Assembly: GCA_022496805.1 (NCBI GenBank) | Contig: CM040103.1 | Coordinates: forward strand, 7,830,001-7,894,000 | DNA from: Pohlia nutans | Taxonomy: Eukaryota > Streptophyta > Bryopsida > Bryales > Mniaceae | Direction of reading: 5' to 3' | Length of the DNA stretch: 64,000 nt | Shown: in pieces, positions 48,140-58,234 of the stretch | Layout of the letters: every line of letters begins with the position of its first letter | How positions within the stretch are numbered: the stretch's first letter is position 1 | Position numbers and translations under genes: made by a program | Notes under the pieces: generated by a model | What the model was told of the DNA's origin: nothing | What the model saw: only the letters and a program-made list of their open reading frames with translations | Databases searched by the model: none

Positions 48140-51100
48140 TTAATGTACTACTTCTGTTGGTATTGTTTGATTATTTTCTATACGTCTTTTATGTAAGAGG
48201 ATAGATCTGGCATATTGTATGGCAATGGTATTTATTGCTTTGAATGTGTGTTTTATGGAGGTTTCGCAAATGTTGAATTTTGTTTCTAGTTGTTTCATAG
48301 AAGGGACGTGTGTGGTTCCTCTAGCTCCTGCTGTAATGACTATGATAGGATCTACTTTCCATCCTTGTTGTATGATGTTCTTAATTAGAGGTTGGTATTT
48401 TAAAAAAATTCTGCCAATTGTTTCTGGTGAAAATCTGTCATTTGTGTATGTGAATTCCATGAATTGTATGGTTAGGTTATCATCAGGGTTTAGAGGAGGT
48501 GGGCTTTGGTATGGAGGCCTTTAATGCATAATATATCTGGTTTGAATCTGGCATTACATTGACATCTTTGTTGATTACAAGTACATGGTAATAACCATGT
48601 AGGGACTGTGTTTTCTTGTGGGTTGTTGTTGAATGTGCCCGCATTCATGAGAATGTAGCATCTTGATTTATTTGAGGATAATATTAATTTTCTTAATTCC
48701 CATACGGCTTTATTGTGCCTTTTGGTTCTTAGTGCGTGAATATGGTGTTGTTTGCATATTAAAAGTACATGTAGCCATGTATCTGCGTCTTGTGTATTAC
48801 AGATGGGACATGTTTTTGAAGGAAATCTTTGTATGCCGAAAATTAATTGCTTTCTGGCATTACCCATGTATTGACCGGTTCTAAATTTTAGTATGCTTGT
48901 TTTTTGTGAGTCTGTTATTGCTGGGTTGTTCCAAAAGTCATTGGACATTTCGTTATCTATAACGGGGTTTGTTGTCCATTTGTTAATGTTGGGAAAGTTT
49001 TGTGCAAGTAATTCTAGGTTATTTTCTCGGTCATGTTTCTTTATGTATTCTTCCAAACATCTAACTGGTCCTTTGTCTGGTCGTTTGATACGACCGGGCC
49101 ATATGTCTTTTTGGAAATAGTAAGGTGTGGTATGTGCAAATTCGTGTGGATTTACTGCAACTTGATAATCTCTTTTCATGGTACCTTCTTTTGCGAGTTG
49201 GTCTGCGTGTTCATTTCCGTTAATTTTAGCGTGTGCTTTAACTTTGTATATTGTAGTTGGTTGTGTTCGCATTTTTAGCATTTTTAGCATTTCTTCTAAT
49301 ATGGTTTTATCGGCGTGGTTATTTTGTTGGGTTGGGTGTTTTAGTTGTGTGTTTAGAACATGTATACAATTGAGACAGTCAGTAAAAATGTGTGCAGGTT
49401 CGTTTATGTATTTAGTGGTGATTATTGAAAGTGTTTCATGTATGGCCATTAGTTCTGCTCTGAAGCATGTTTGTAGTCCAGGCAGTCTTTTTGATATTTG
49501 TATATCTGGTTTAGATGGGTTGTAGATTCCATATCCAGCTTTTTCTTTTTTCCAATGGCCGTCATCATCTTCTTTAGGTGGTAAAAAGGATCCATCTGTG
49601 TAATAGCTGTATCGTGGTAGAAATTTTAGTGTAGTGTTTATTTCAAAATTTGGAAGGGGATTTACCCACATGTTTTGTAGATTGTTATAGGGCGGGTATA
49701 TGAGTTTGTTCCATTTTGTGCTTTTATTAACTTTTGTGTTTGGTGGTGTGGGTGGTGCTGTTTGTGTATGGTATTGCGTAATTTGTAGATTTTCTATTGT
49801 TGTGTTTATGGTGTCTATTTGGTTTATTGTCCCTATGTTGTTGTTTTGATGGTGTATACACCATATATGCATTGCAAGTGGTTTGTTTCGGGTTTTGTTG
49901 GGTTCTAGTGGTATCGTAGATTCGTCATACGTAATGGTGTCCGCGGCAAAATGTATAATGGCATGCGTATCCGGGAAGGGTCCGTTGTACGGTGATAGAT
50001 TTTGGTACCAGTTGGTGTCTGGGATTGCTAGAATGGTGACAGTTTCTGGGTCTTGTTTTGCTGCTAGTCTTGCCCAATGTATTGCTTGTTGTGCTGATTC
50101 AGCGTCATTTGGGTGTGCATATCCGATACCTTTCCATTTGTATTGAAAGGCTTCCCCTAGTGAGCCAAAAATCTTGTCTCTAGCAAATGTTGAGTAGAAT
50201 TGGGTAGATTTCATGGAACAAGTAATTGGTGAGGAAAAGTATGAGTGTGTAATATTAAATGTTGTTATTAGTGTGTCTAGAATGTTGGACGGGATGGTAT
50301 GGTGTGGTGTTCTTATTGTATTCTTTTTGTGGTTTTTGTGTTCATATCTTTTGTATAGCCAGACTACTTCCGTTTCAAATGGTTGTATAGTAGGTATTAG
50401 TCTGTGGATGTTGTATTTGTTGTTGTTATATTGTTGCCATAACCATTTTATTCTTGTAGTTGGTATGGTGGTGATATATTTACCGGTGTCATTATATATG
50501 TGGGTTTTATCATTTTGTGTATGAATGGTGCACTTGTTTGTGTCTACGTCTCTTTCTGGGTTACATTCAATTGTGGATGTTTTAATGTGCGGGATTATTG
50601 TTGGAGGTGGGATGTATCTTGTGTCTCTATTTTGTTTGGGTGTAAATTGTGTATTTATGATATTTTGATGTTGTTTGTTTTTATAATCTGTGTAATATTT
50701 TGTAAGTAGATTTAGATTATGATGTATTACTGTTGGTAGGTTTAGTGGAAATAATTCGCGTTGTTGTAACCATTTATTGTATGTTATGTGGTTTGAATCT
50801 ATCTATTGACATAGGTAAGTGTTGTATTTTTTAGGTATTTTATATTTATCTTTTGTTGTAATTTTTTTGTGGTTTAATATTGTGCTAATGGGGAATCTTA
50901 TGGGGTCATTTTTTATGTTTTGCGGTGGGGCTGGTTGTTGTGGTTGAGGTGGTTGAGGAATTTGTACGGGATTTATTGGTGTTCTGGGGATTCTGTGGGG
51001 GTTGTATATTTTGTATTTATCTTTGAGTGTGCGTGGTGGGGAATGTATTCGGCATGTGTTTGTGCAATCTTCATTGCATGTTGGTTCACAGAAGAGTTAT

Positions 51101-54100
51101 GCTGCTAAGTTTAGTGCACTTTTGTCTAGTTTTGTAGGGTTTTGATAGTATATTTTAAAATCTTCTGGTGACATTATTTTTGTTCCGTTGGGAAGGGTGA
51201 TTTGTTTTATATTGTAAATTTTATGTGCTAGTAATTTATATAATAATTTTATGGAGAGTTTTGGGTCTAAGTGTGGGAGTTCGTTTGTGACTGTAGTTTG
51301 CCATTCTTTTTCTAGTTCGGTCATGTGGAGTTGGAAATTTTCTTCTGTGCTTTTTAGGTGTATATCACCTGCAGTTTTTAGAAGGAATAGTGTACGTGTT
51401 GTGGGAGATGTAATGCAATCTTGGTGTTTAATTCTTGGGATGTCTTTGGCACCGCCCGCTTTAACAAGTATGTGTTGTATTAGTCCTTTATATATTATTC
51501 CTAGTCTCCCTTTGTCGTTAAGTGCATTTCGTAGTTGTTCACCAATGCATCTCAGGTAGGCATTTTTTAGAGAGAAGGCTTCTAGTCCAAATAAATTATG
51601 GGGTAGTTGTGTTATTATGTTTGCAGTACTTTTAGGTAGTCCGCATATTGTTTTTTGGATTGCAATAATTTTCTTATCAAGTTTTTTGATAGTTGGTAGT
51701 GAATAAGGGACTGCAAAGAAACTGTAGGCTATGCCTGCTCTGATTACTGTATCCACCATACTGATTCTTTGTTTGATAGTGGCAGGGCATTTTGATAGTT
51801 GTTTACATTGATCTATTATTTTAGTAGTGGTGATGTGTGTTTGGAGTTTCCATTTTAGTGATGGAACTAATTGTATGCCCAAGTAGACATAAGGTTCATT
51901 TTGATGGAGTATTGGTAGTGTTTGGTCTCTATAACTGATTTTTTGGTTTGTCATGTGGGTTTTGAATTTGTTTGGTTGCATTTTGGATTTATTTGGGCAA
52001 CCGGTGACGGCACATTTTGTGACTCCCAAGTCCATGCCTGCCCATTCGCAAAATTTGTCAATTTTGTTTAGTTGTAATTGTAGTGATTTTGTATTATTTG
52101 ATATAGTTGCTAGATCATCTGCGTATGCTGCAGAGCTGATTTTAATTTCTGATGTGCCAAATGTATATCCATTTTCTCCTCTTTGTAACCACCTCAGGAG
52201 TGGTTCTAGAAAAATTAAAAAGAGATATGGGCTAAATGTGTCTCCTTGTATGGTTCCTCTTTGGATCGGTATTGGTTTTGTTTTCCCAAAGTGTTCTCCA
52301 GTTAATATAGTGTTTGAGTGGGAGTAGATGTTTCCGACTAGCATTATTGCGTCTGTCGGGTATCCAAGGTCTTTCATTATAGCTAGGAGCCTTGCGTGAT
52401 CAAGTGAGCCAAATGCGTTTTTGAAGTCTATATAAAGTAGATATATGTCTTGATTTGTAAATTTTGCATCTTCTAGTGCTGCTATGAGGAGTTGTAGTTG
52501 TCTTGCTGTACTTCTTTCTGCTCTGAATCCTTCTTGACTATCGTGTAGGATTTGGTGTTCTTGACCGTACGCTGACAGTATGTATATTAGTGTACTAGTG
52601 AAAAATTTGTATATTGTGTTTGCAAGTGCTATTGGTCTGTGGTTTGGCAGTTGTGCAGGATTTCCTTTTTTATAGAGTAGTATGGTTAAACTTATTTTCC
52701 ATGAGGCTGGGATTTGTTTTTGTTTGTAGCAGTGAGTAAAAAATAAAAAGAGTAGTTTGTGAAAACTTTCAGGCATATTTTTTAGTATAGAGTTGGGAAT
52801 TTTGTCTGGGCCTGGTGTTTTGTTGTTAGATAGATGTTTGAGACACATTTCGTATATTTCTTTGTCAAAGTGTTTATGTAGTGGGATTTGTGGGTTTCCT
52901 CTTTTTTCTATTACAAATCCATCAAGGTCGTGCCATGGGTATTGTCTAACTCCACAAGTACAGTGTGAGGGGTGTTCGGGTTGATAGTAGCAGGTAGGTA
53001 TTGTAGGTCTATTGCTAATTGATTGTTGTATGTGGATTTCGTTTGCTATGTCTTCTGGGCTAGTTAGTATGTTGTTGTTTCTATCCAATATGCAATCTAG
53101 TGGTGGTGTCTCTAGGTTTTTAAAAACTCTCTTGTTTATTTTCTTTGGACTTTTGTCGTATAATTGTCTGTATTTTAGTATTGCCTTTTTTATACAACTT
53201 TGGGTATATTTTGTGGTGATTTTACGGGCTTGTATTTTTGCTGTCTTGGCTATTTCTACTAGTGATTGTATCCATTCTTGTTGATCATGTTCTTCGGTTG
53301 GGAGTGGTGGTATGTTTACATTTGTATAGGTTTTTAATTCTTCCATTATTGGATGTGTTGGCCAATTTTGTGTATTTTTTATTATGTAAATTGTTTTTCT
53401 AATTAGATGGTAGGTAGAGAGGTGTTTTTTCCATGCTTTTTGTAGTTTTCTTGGTAAGAAGCCTCCTTGTTGGGAAGGGCGATTTGTTAGTGTCGGGAGT
53501 GGTGGTGCAGTACAAGTTTCTTGGATTTTATCTGAATTTTTTTGTATCATGTGGTCTAATTTTGAGCATGATGTTTGCCATTGATCGTTTGTTAATTGGT
53601 CATTCGATAGTATTGTGGTAAGTTCATTTATTTGCATCGCATTTTCTTCAAAGTATTCTATTTTGAATTTTTCAATGTTTTCTTGTGGTATGGGGTTTAG
53701 TATTCTCGTTGTTTTGTTTATTACTGGTATGGGTCTCGCTAGTAAGGTGTTTGTTGGTATGTATAATGTTACTGGAGAGTGGTCAGAGTTGAGGTTGTGG
53801 TTATTGTCTGTAGTTGATATATATAAAGTATTATCTGGTGTTTTGATGTAGTATCCATCTATTAAGCTGGATTGGTTATAGTTTTGTCCTCCTTGTCTTG
53901 AGTATGGGCAGTTTGTTGGGATGTATTCTAAGTGTAGATTGTTAGTAAATGTTCTCCATTCTATGTCTTCTGCTTGTGGTGGAGTTGTGTCGGTTCCATT
54001 TTGTCGTCCGATGAGTGCTATGTCTCTGTTAAAATCACCACATAGTATGTGTGTAGCATTCTGATGTGTATTGATTTGTTGTGTTATATTTTGTTAGATC

Positions 54101-55155
54101 ATTGGTATATATTGTATGTCTTCTGCATGTGATGGCATATACATATGGATAATTAGCCACATTTGTAGTGGTTTGTTGTCTATTTTTATTATTTGTAAAT
54201 AAGGTGATATTTCCCTAGGGGTTGGGATTTTAGTGACATTTTCGGGGTATGCATATTTTTGGTGTATTAGTGTGAGGAGACCTCCTCTTGCGGGGATGTA
54301 TGGAATTCTTTGTTGAATGCATCTTGTTAGGGCATGTGTGTTGTTAAAAATTAGTTTGTATTTTGGAAATAGGTTTTGTATGTTTTTGGTGGATTTTGTA
54401 GCGGTTATTTTAGTTTCTTGTATTGTGATGATGGCGGGTTCGTCTGGTGTGTTGGTAATTAGTTCATGTAGATTTGGAAGGGCCGTATTTAGTGATGAGG
54501 CATTCCATGTAATAAATCTTGTATTATAATTTGTTGTTTGTATTTCTTGTGGTTGAATTGTAGGTATATTTGGGAGTGGTGGAGGATGATTATATTCGTG
54601 TAGTGGTTCATATATTTTTAAGGTTTCTTCTAATAAGTTGATAGGGAGAAATGGGAATTTATCAATCATGTTTTGGAGGGTTATAGAATCATTGTGTTGA
54701 TGAATAAAATCGTAAATTTCTTTGTGAATGGTTTTTGGTGGATTTATTAGGTTTTGGTTGTTTTCTGTGAATTCTGTGTATGGGTGACTAGTTAAAATGT
54801 GCCTTTCAGGTGGGTTTTGTAGCAGGGACATTTTTTCTAGTAGTAGAGTTGTCCAATCAGGGTTTGGAGTTTGTATTAGGAGTTGATCACATGTTTCTTT
54901 TGATGGACTAATTGTAATGATAAGAGCATAAAGTATTCTTGGTGATGGATGGTGTTGATTTTGATAAATATAATTTGATAAATGTGGATAGTCGTTACGG
55001 GTTTCCGCATAATTTGGATGTGTTATATTTATAATAGATGAAAATTGTTTTGCTAAATGTTGGTATTCTGGTTGTAATTTAATCGTACTTGGTATAAAGT
55101 ATGATTTGGATCTTCTTCTATGTGCAGGTGGGTGTGTTTTTAATAAGTCGGGCAT

Positions 55156-55200
55156 GGGCCCGGGGTTGGTTTCTATGTCCCCGCATAGTATTAATATTTG
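55156..55200 (-). other. 2A ribosome-skipping peptide, copy 3
   Basis: Q-I-L-I-L-C-G-D-I-E-T-N-P-G-P, in frame. Separation is expected between the final Gly and Pro (Pro codon 55158-55156). It releases the downstream APE-RT-RNase H-RLE protein starting with Pro. The D-x-E-x-N-P-G-P core is intact. Confidence 0.9.
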
Positions 55201-55271
55201 GTGAAGAAAATTTCTTTTTAGAAGAAGTTTTTGGGCTATTTTTTCTTTTTTCTTTTTTATTTGTCTATTTT

Positions 55272-55295
55272 GGACGAGGCCGGTAGGCCTCGTCC
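55272..55295. repeat. Palindromic WTRPTGLVQ-coding module (best of three)
   Basis: A 10-base arm GGACGAGGCC, a 4-base loop, and the exact reverse-complement arm. On the coding strand it encodes W-T-R-P-T-G-L-V. Imperfect copies lie at 55317-55340 (W-I-R-P-D-G-L-V-Q) and 55848-55871 (W-T-R-P-T-G-L-V-Q). All three lie between 2A copies. Confidence 0.85.
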
Positions 55296-55455
55296 ATTGT
55301 TGTTGTTGTTTATTTTGGACAAGGCCGTCAGGCCGAATCCATTTATTTTCTTTCTTAGGTTTTTGATTTTTGTTGGGGTTTTTATTTTTGGGGTTTTTGG
55401 TATTTCTTATTGTTTTGTGTATTATGTATTTTTTATGTTGTAGAATATTGGGCAC

Positions 55456-55500
55456 TGGTCCCGGGTTGGTTTCGATATCTCCGCTCATTAGAAGTAAACG
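55456..55500 (-). other. 2A ribosome-skipping peptide, copy 2
   Basis: R-L-L-L-M-S-G-D-I-E-T-N-P-G-P, in frame, core intact. The upstream context (H-L-F-K-N-K-T-F-P) mirrors that of copy 1 (H-L-F-K-N-N-T-F-S-P). This indicates module duplication. The Met inside this copy is the first ATG of the ORF2 frame. Confidence 0.9.
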
Positions 55501-55704
55501 ATGTAGTGGAAATGTTTTATTTTTGAAAAGGTGAGTTTTTACTTTGTACTTTGTGTTATTAATATTGGATTTTGTTTTGTTTATGTTAGAGTTTTTATCA
55601 AATTGGTGATTTGTTTGTCTTGTGTTCGTTTTTGTCCCGGGTTCGAACTTGGGGTTTCCAAGTAGCCCAAGTTCGAACTTGGGGTTTCTAACTTTTTCAA
55701 GTTT

Positions 55705-55752
55705 GAACTTGGGGTCAATGTCTCCAAGGAGTAGTACTAGTAGTAGTATGAG
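55705..55752 (-). other. Decayed fourth 2A copy
   Basis: L-I-L-L-L-V-L-L-L-G-D-I-D-P-K-F: the hydrophobic run and G-D-I are kept but E-T-N-P-G-P is lost. It is followed by a tandem N-P-K-F-E-L-G type repeat whose DNA (aagttcgaacttggggt) occurs three times at 55635-55720. Not expected to skip. Confidence 0.6.
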
Positions 55753-55946
55753 AAATAGTATTTGTGTGTATTTTCTTTTTCTTTTTGAGAAGGGTTTTAT
55801 TTTGCGTGTTTTTTTATTATTTTGAGTGTTGTTAGTATTAATTCTTTGGACGAGGCCAGTAGGCCGAGTCCATTTGTGTTGTACTTGAGTTGTTGGATTT
55901 ACTATGGTAGTTCTGGGTGATAGTATGTTTAGGTTTATGTTGTGGT

Positions 55947-56608
55947 TTAGGTGGTTTTTGTCTGTGTTTTTGGGCCCCGGGTTAGTTTCAATATCTCCAC
56001 TAAGTAGTAGCAAAATGTGGGGAGAGAAAGTGTTGTTTTTGAAGAGGTGTTTTTTGAGGTTTGTAGGGTGGTTTTTGATGTTTTTGTTTGGTTTTGTTTG
56101 TTTTGTTTTGTTTGTTTTGTTTTGTTTGTTTTTTGTTTTATTTGGATAAGTGCATTAAAAACTGCTTCTTTATTGTTGTTTATGTTTTTAGTTGTTTTGG
56201 TGTGTTTAGAGTTTTTTTGGAACCTCGTTTTGTGCTTTGTTTTGTTTTTTGGACTATATATTTTGTTTTTTGGTTTGTTTTTTGGACTATATATATTGTT
56301 TTTTGTTTTTTGTTTTATTTGTTTGAAAGTATTAAAAAATACTTGCTCTTTATTATTTTTTAAGGTTTTAGTTGTTTTTGTTTGTTTAGAGTTTTCTAAG
56401 CTTTTTTCTGTATTTTTTTGGTGTTTTGGTGTAGCGTTTTTGTTTTTTTGTTTTTGTAGAGTTAATATTTTAGCATTGAATAATGCTATGAGGTAAGAGA
56501 ACTTTAGAGAGAAAAACTCTGGTGTAGCTATAGGGTTGTTTTTCTTCACATGTTTGGCTGGTTGTTTGTTGGAGGCGGAAGTGCTAAGAGTTCGGATCCT
56601 CCTTCTTT
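55947..56608 (-). CDS. LINE linker frame between ORF1 and ORF2 (Lys/Asn/Thr-rich)
   Basis: This frame is open from the TAA near 56608 to 55947 and overlaps the last 60 bases of ORF1 and the first 200 bases of the ORF2 frame. The peptide is low-complexity, K/N/T/Q-rich, with two similar blocks (K-T-L-K-N-N-K-E-Q-V-F-F-N-T-F and K-N-I-N-N-N-K-E-A-V-F-N-A-L). Relative to ORF1 it lies in the -1 frame, and ORF2 lies in its -1 frame. It has no ATG near its beginning; a GTG at 56549 is the first near-cognate start. It may be a translated bridge or simply relaxed spacer. Confidence 0.45.
55972..56019 (-). other. 2A ribosome-skipping peptide, copy 1
   Basis: H-I-L-L-L-L-S-G-D-I-E-T-N-P-G-P, core intact, Pro codon 55974-55972. 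It is the first element of the ORF2 frame, about 75 bases after the A-AAA-AAC heptamer. Confidence 0.92.
56049..56055 (-). promoter_or_regulatory. Candidate -1 ribosomal frameshift heptamer (A AAA AAC)
   Basis: In the linker frame the codons read TCA AAA AAC ACC, forming the canonical slippery heptamer A-AAA-AAC. A -1 slip puts the ribosome into the ORF2 frame (CTC AAA AAA CAC) just before the first 2A. No downstream pseudoknot has been shown. The region is A-rich, so chance occurrence is possible. Confidence 0.4.
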
Positions 56609-58234
56609 ACCCATGATTGCTATTGAGACCTCCTTGGAAAATTCTGCCATTTGCCTTCTCATTATCTCGTGCAAGTTGGAATTGAGTCTTTGGGCATAAG
56701 TATTGGTAGTGGTGATGATGTCTGCTTTCTGTGTTGCCAATTCTTCCTTGAACTCAATCGTGAGTTCTGCTTTCAACTCTTTCTTCAACTCTGTCTTCAA
56801 TTCTTCTTTGAATTCGATGATGTCTTCTTTCTCTGCTCTTGATTTCTTCCCTTGGCTGCTTGGTGCATTCTGAATTGCTTCCATGGTGTTCACAAGGGCG
56901 GTGCTGATGTCACAAAATCCGAATTGCTTCTGTTGCTCTTCTGATGGTGGCAGTGTTCCTTCTAAGCTCTTCGGATGTGGAGTGAAAGTCACGTGGGAGT
57001 TGTGAATCTTGTGTGTCTTGTTGACAAACTGACGATAAACAGTAGGGTTGAGGCATTCGATGTTGACTGATCCGCTGTGCAGGTTGTCGCGTTGCTTTGG
57101 AAAGAAACTGGAGGAGACATTCTTGGGCCCCATAATCTCCTTAATCTCGTGAAGTGTCTCTTCTGTAGTCTTTGTGAGCTTCAAACCTTGCAAAACCAAC
57201 ATCAAACAATTCTTCTTGGCCAGTTGAGTTGTAGAAAGTCTCTCTCCAATTTTGATGGTGGATGCTATAATTTCATTGCGAAAGGTAGCCTTGAACTGCA
57301 CAATTTTCTCTGCTTGAGAAGGAGTTGGTGCCACCAACCATGCCCATGTCTCAGTAGTGTTTTTTTGCACACCCGTGATCTCTAATTCTTGCCCCCTCTT
57401 AAAACTTTCTACAACTACTTCTTTGAAAAGACTGTGACCCGTGACATTCCCAAGAGAGAGACTGTTGATTTTCACCGAGAGCATATTGTTTCTAGCTATG
57501 GTGTTATAGCTTTTGCAGACTTTCCCAACTATCATAATAGTATCCAAGGTGAGGATAAAAGGCCTAACGCCACTAAGTAGATTTATTCCATCTACCCCAA
57601 GATGCTTCAAATGCAGTTTGATCGTTCCGGACCAATGTCGTGCAGAGCCATTTCTACATAGAACTGCAATGGGCTCTGCTATCTTAGCCCCTAGTGAAAT
57701 TTTCATATCTTTCAAACGTGCTTGTGTTAGTGCTAGGATCTCCTCATGAGTGTATTGCTGGGTAGGTTTTTGGAAATAAATGGCTACATGATAGTCATAT
57801 GAGAGGCCAGTGTCTGGGTCCGTTTCAACCTCAAATGGGAGCTGCGTAATGTTGAAATGTTGCCCTTCTATGCCATTTGAGCGGATCATTGGAAAAAGAA
57901 TTTGACTGACATGAGGGTAGGAGAATACCGAGATAAGCAGCTCTGCTGCTTCTTTTTCTGAGAGGCCTTTCTTCTTAAGGGTTTAGAGTGGGACTGGTTC
58001 GAAGCTCTCCGGTGCTTTTTCGTCCATGGCTATCTTCTCCATCGCCTCAAATCCAAGCCAAAAACGTTGAGATGGTGAAATCTTTTCCTTGGGTGCTGAC
58101 TCGCCACTCTTTTCTGCTAATGATGCTTTGTTCCTCTTCTCAGCTGACGATGCTTTGCTCCTCTTCTCCGCTAATGATGCCCTGCTGCCTCCATTCCTCT
58201 TTTGTCCTTGGGGTGGAGATTCTCTGTCCATCAT
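56546..58234 (-). pseudogene. LINE ORF1 (coiled-coil protein), one internal stop
   Basis: The frame opens with ATG ATG at 58234 and ends at TGA 56546-56548. A TAA at 57983-57985 splits it into 83 codons and the remaining 478. Without that stop it would be about 560 residues. The N-terminus has a Ser/Lys-rich stretch with three A-E-K-R type repeats. The middle is a soluble domain without recognised motifs (W-S-G-T-I-K-L-H-L, then L-T-L-D). The C-terminal third has a charged heptad region (E-E-L-K-T-E-L-K-K-E-L-K-A-E-L) suited to trimerisation. ORF1 proteins of LINEs bind the element RNA as chaperones. No CCHC zinc knuckle is visible here. It ends P-P-T-N-N-Q-P-N-M. Confidence 0.75.

Larger units (their letters stand above)
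48140..56153 (-). pseudogene. LINE ORF2: 2A array, APE, RT, RNase H, CCHC, RLE-like (inactivated)
   Basis: One reading frame runs from the stop near 56154 to 48490, then shifts. 2A copies lie at 56019-55156. The APE domain spans about 54540-53740: F-I-T-W-N-A-S, T-I-Q-E-T-K, H-I-L-C-G-D-F-N and N-S-D-H-S-P. The RT is in 53637-51100: P-G-P-D-K-I-P, Y-I-D-F-K-N-A-F, T-I-Q-G-D-T-F-S-P and A-A-Y-A-D-D-L. RNase H is at about 49630-49150: Y-T-D-G-S-F, F-R-A-E-L-M-A-I, I-F-T-D-C-L-N and N-E-H-A-D-Q-L. The knuckle C-P-I-C-x9-H-x4-C is near 48790. A K-P-D-I-L / I-E-F-T-Y / K-Y-Q-P-L / T-A-G-A-R-G block closes the protein. Lesions: TAA 54094-54096, TAA 51097-51099, TAG 50803-50805, and one missing base near 48513 relative to copy B. 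No ATG occurs before the first 2A. Confidence 0.9.

Noticed and set aside
56017..56496. 159-residue plus-strand frame rich in Phe/Leu/Val opposite the LINE linker
   Set aside because: It is the complement of an A-rich Lys/Asn-coding region, hence the apparent membrane-protein composition. No independent support.
48140..57985. TAA/TAG inside the LINE frames as reassigned glutamine codons
   Set aside because: The same codons serve as true ends: PFD3 and NRP-like end in TAG, and LINE ORF2 ends in TAA. Copy B has none internally over more than 600 codons. Ordinary decay explains the stops.
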